Source: Brasilonema sp. UFV-L1
GTDB lineage: Bacteria > Cyanobacteriota > Cyanobacteriia > Cyanobacteriales > Nostocaceae
DNA: 64,000 nt
Assembly (NCBI RefSeq): GCF_012912105.1
Contig: NZ_QMEA01000006.1
Span: 1 to 64,000, forward strand
Reading direction: 5' to 3'
Shown: positions 62,375 through 64,000 of the stretch, one piece after another
Position numbering within the stretch: position 1 is the first letter of the stretch
Layout: every line of letters starts with the position of its first letter
The notes under the pieces: generated by a model
Told to the model about the DNA's origin: nothing
Databases searched by the model: none
What the model saw: only the letters and a program-made list of their open reading frames with translations
Program-made: the position numbers and the translations under genes

Positions 62375-62725
62375 ACTTCAGATACCGGCGTTGCTGAATC
62401 AGCGTATGAATTGTCATTCTGTTAGCGCAGCGTGCCCGGAGGGCATACGTAACGAAGTGAAGCGTTAGCGCAGCGTGTCCCAAAGACATAGAATCTCTGC
62501 AGATGCTTCATTTCGCTTCGCTACATTCAGCATGACAAAACTAGATTCATACTTCAAATCAGCAACGCCCAGATACCTAGTTATTTGTATGGGAATTGGT
62601 TTGCAGTTCTGCAATCAGGTTTGTTAAGATTTACTTTATAAATCACCTTTCACAGAGCAAGCTAAACGAGATTGACTTAGCCACGAGTGATCTTTGGGCT
62701 ATTTTTGACAGTCGTCCATTCGTTT
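62375..62725. other. Intergenic region with a MITE-like repeat
   Basis: Mostly occupied by the repeat at 62397-62569. The remainder is AT-rich, and a 65-codon + strand frame at 62596-62793 overlaps the more plausible - strand small gene and lacks a ribosome-binding site. Confidence 0.5.
62397..62569. mobile_element. MITE-like element with 11-bp inverted ends
   Basis: GGCGTTGCTGA (62397-62407) and TCAGCAACGCC (62559-62569) are perfect inverted repeats, with GTATGAAT/ATTCATAC just inside. The interior holds two GC-rich small repeat units (TTAGCGCAGCGTGCCC and TTAGCGCAGCGTGTCC). The GCGTTGCTGAATC end is frequent in filamentous cyanobacteria. Non-coding. Confidence 0.65.
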
Positions 62726-62905
62726 TTAACTTTTCAACACATTTACAACACCTGCTTCCTTCTCTATTCGGTCTAAAGCCTTCTTCGCTCTAAAAACAAC
62801 TCGTAAATAAGCCACCTGATGACTCCAAGCCGAACGAGGTAACAGAGGTGCTTGAGAGTCTACCTGAGTCTGGAACTCAGAAATAGTCGTATTTTCTTCA
62901 GGCAT
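62726..62905 (-). CDS. Candidate small protein downstream of the radical SAM gene
   Basis: A 59-residue frame, MPEENTTISEFQTQVDSQ and onward, with a disordered acidic first third and a basic amphipathic helix in the last half (FRAKKALDRIEKEAG). It lies 82 bases after the radical SAM/SPASM gene on the same strand. It could be a small helper or a modified-peptide precursor, but it lacks a strong Shine-Dalgarno and I do not recognise the family. The + strand frame over the same bases is less convincing. Confidence 0.4.
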   Translation of the reverse strand: MPEENTTISEFQTQVDSQAPLLPRSAWSHQVAYLRVVFRAKKALDRIEKEAGVVNVLKS

Positions 62906-62987
62906 AGAATCAGTGGAGATTTAGTTTTCTTTATTTTGAACTTTGAATGTGTTAGTAGCGTGCCGTAGGCAGCGAATTTTGAATTGC

Positions 62988-64000
62988 TTATGGCTCTTGT
63001 TGCCAACTTTCTGACCATTGAATGCGATCGCTACTAAACTGAAGTGGATCATTTGTTGGCAAAGGAGCATCAATTGCTTCCTCAATCAGAGCAAATTCAC
63101 CATTATCAAACGGGTTTCCCTCCGCTTGGTGCTTGAGAAAAACCCGCTCACGAACATCGCGTTTTGCTTGCGTGAGAGCACGGTGATGACAATAAGGATT
63201 ATTACCTCTTTTATCAAAGAAAACATGAGCAGTCCAAGAGCAACCACCACGACAGAGTTCAGCAAATTCACAACTTTTACAGAAACCCCAAAGATGTTCT
63301 GTCCCTTTAGGAGTATCAGCTCCGAGATTAAATCGTAATTCTTCTGTTTGTTCGATGATTGTTCGGAGTGAGTGGTCGCGGATGTTTCCTCCGGTGTATG
63401 CTGAAGTAGGCAGTGAAGGACAACCTTTGATGGCACCATCCGCTTCAATGCCCAAAGTAGACAGTCCCGCGTTGCATCCTTGCCAGAAAGCCCAAGCATG
63501 TCCTCCCCGTAGCAGTCGTTCGTAGGGACCGTAATAGCCGATATTGTTTCCTGGCTGCACCTGCACACCTTCTTGCTTAGCCCTTTGGGCAACACGAGCT
63601 ATCATTGGGTAGACATCTAGCAGTTCATAAGGTTGCAGCAGAATCTCGCTATTATCCGCTGCATTTCCCATTGGGACTGTTAACTGAATCTGCCAAGCAA
63701 AAACGCCAGCATCGCGGATACATTCGTAGATTTGGGGAAATTCCGGTGCAGATAAGCGATTGATTTGAGTGTTGCAGCCAAAGGGAATACCGACTTCCTT
63801 AAGATAGCTCATGGTCTTAAATGCCCATTGCCAAGAGCCTTTTCTACCCCGGAGACGGTCATGAGTGGCTTCCAACCCATCAACCGAAACAGAAACGACT
63901 CTAATCCCAGCTTCTTTCATCCGGCGTGCTGTATCCAGAGTGATACCATAACCACCAGTAGTCATCCCACAAAGCATTCCAGCATTGGTAATAGCAGAGG
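62988..64000 (-). CDS. Radical SAM/SPASM protein (5' part beyond the window)
   Basis: The frame is open to the right edge, so the N-terminal part with the 4Fe-4S Cys triplet is missing. What remains shows the radical SAM barrel (TTGGYGITLDTARRMKEAGI, then VSVSVDGLEATHDRLRG) and a C-terminal SPASM domain with Cys in CNAG, GCPSLP, CKSCEFAELCRGGC and YCHHRA, which bind extra clusters. Enzymes of this group modify peptides or cofactors. The substrate is unknown; a small frame follows downstream. An internal ATG at 63977 is not the true start, because the coding pattern continues upstream. Confidence 0.85.
   Translation of the reverse strand, partial: SAITNAGMLCGMTTGGYGITLDTARRMKEAGIRVVSVSVDGLEATHDRLRGRKGSWQWAFKTMSYLKEVGIPFGCNTQINRLSAPEFPQIYECIRDAGVFAWQIQLTVPMGNAADNSEILLQPYELLDVYPMIARVAQRAKQEGVQVQPGNNIGYYGPYERLLRGGHAWAFWQGCNAGLSTLGIEADGAIKGCPSLPTSAYTGGNIRDHSLRTIIEQTEELRFNLGADTPKGTEHLWGFCKSCEFAELCRGGCSWTAHVFFDKRGNNPYCHHRALTQAKRDVRERVFLKHQAEGNPFDNGEFALIEEAIDAPLPTNDPLQFSSDRIQWSESWQQEP

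Noticed and set aside
62596-62793. 65-codon + strand frame downstream of the GntR gene
   Set aside because: No ribosome-binding site; the opposite strand carries a more plausible small gene linked to the radical SAM gene.

Overview
The window looks like a chromosomal segment of a filamentous, probably heterocyst-forming cyanobacterium (Nostocales-like). Supporting this are many GCGATCGC (HIP1) octamers inside genes, a heptameric short tandem repeat array at 27.8 kb, many GC-rich small dispersed repeats and MITE-like palindromes between genes, about 40% GC by eye, and a fibrillin/PAP-like gene. The assignment is inferred from sequence style; no marker gene fixes the genus.

Region 1 (0.9-35.2 kb) is a large surface-polysaccharide locus, almost all on the + strand. 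It holds a WecG/TagA/CpsF transferase, an FkbM methyltransferase, the complete dTDP-L-rhamnose pathway (rfbB-rfbA-rfbC-rfbD), a Wzm/Wzt-type ABC exporter, about a dozen glycosyltransferases, a UDP-galactopyranose mutase (glf) followed by a GlfT2-like galactofuranosyltransferase, two class I methyltransferase-like proteins and a Wzy-like membrane protein. A secreted or anchored double beta-helix protein lies in opposite orientation inside the locus. The predicted product is a rhamnose- and galactofuranose-containing glycan. The locus carries traces of rearrangement: two relic 3' ends of a GT4 gene, direct repeats flanking the fkbM-rfbBACD block, inverted GC-rich repeats flanking a GT4/GT4/Wzy/GT4 block, and a tandemly duplicated GT2 gene.

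Region 2 (35.5-43.3 kb, - strand) is a lasso peptide gene cluster. In transcription order it encodes a PqqD-like leader-binding protein (B1), a transglutaminase-like leader protease (B2), an asparagine-synthetase-like macrolactam synthetase (C), a 58-residue precursor that is easily missed, an HPr-kinase-like peptide kinase, an ABC exporter and a nucleotidyltransferase-fold protein. The precursor has the Y-x2-P-x-L-x3-G-x5-T leader signature and ends in Ser, the residue phosphorylated in paeninodin-type lasso peptides. This is the most interesting system in the window.

Region 3 (43.4-46.3 kb) is a decayed stretch with a tnpB relic and its right end, a small hypothetical gene, tRNA-Gln(TTG) and repeats. 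Region 4 (46.3-64.0 kb) is mixed: a Wzc-like tyrosine autokinase probably serving the polysaccharide locus, a class II aldolase/adducin protein, an orthocaspase with internal repeats, a fibrillin-like protein, a DUF4174 protein, an alpha/beta hydrolase with an AraC regulator, a class A beta-lactamase, a TetR regulator with two visible operators beside a carboxymuconolactone-decarboxylase-family gene, leuA divergent from a GntR regulator with palindromic operator-like sites between them, and a radical SAM/SPASM protein cut by the window end with a possible 59-residue gene downstream.
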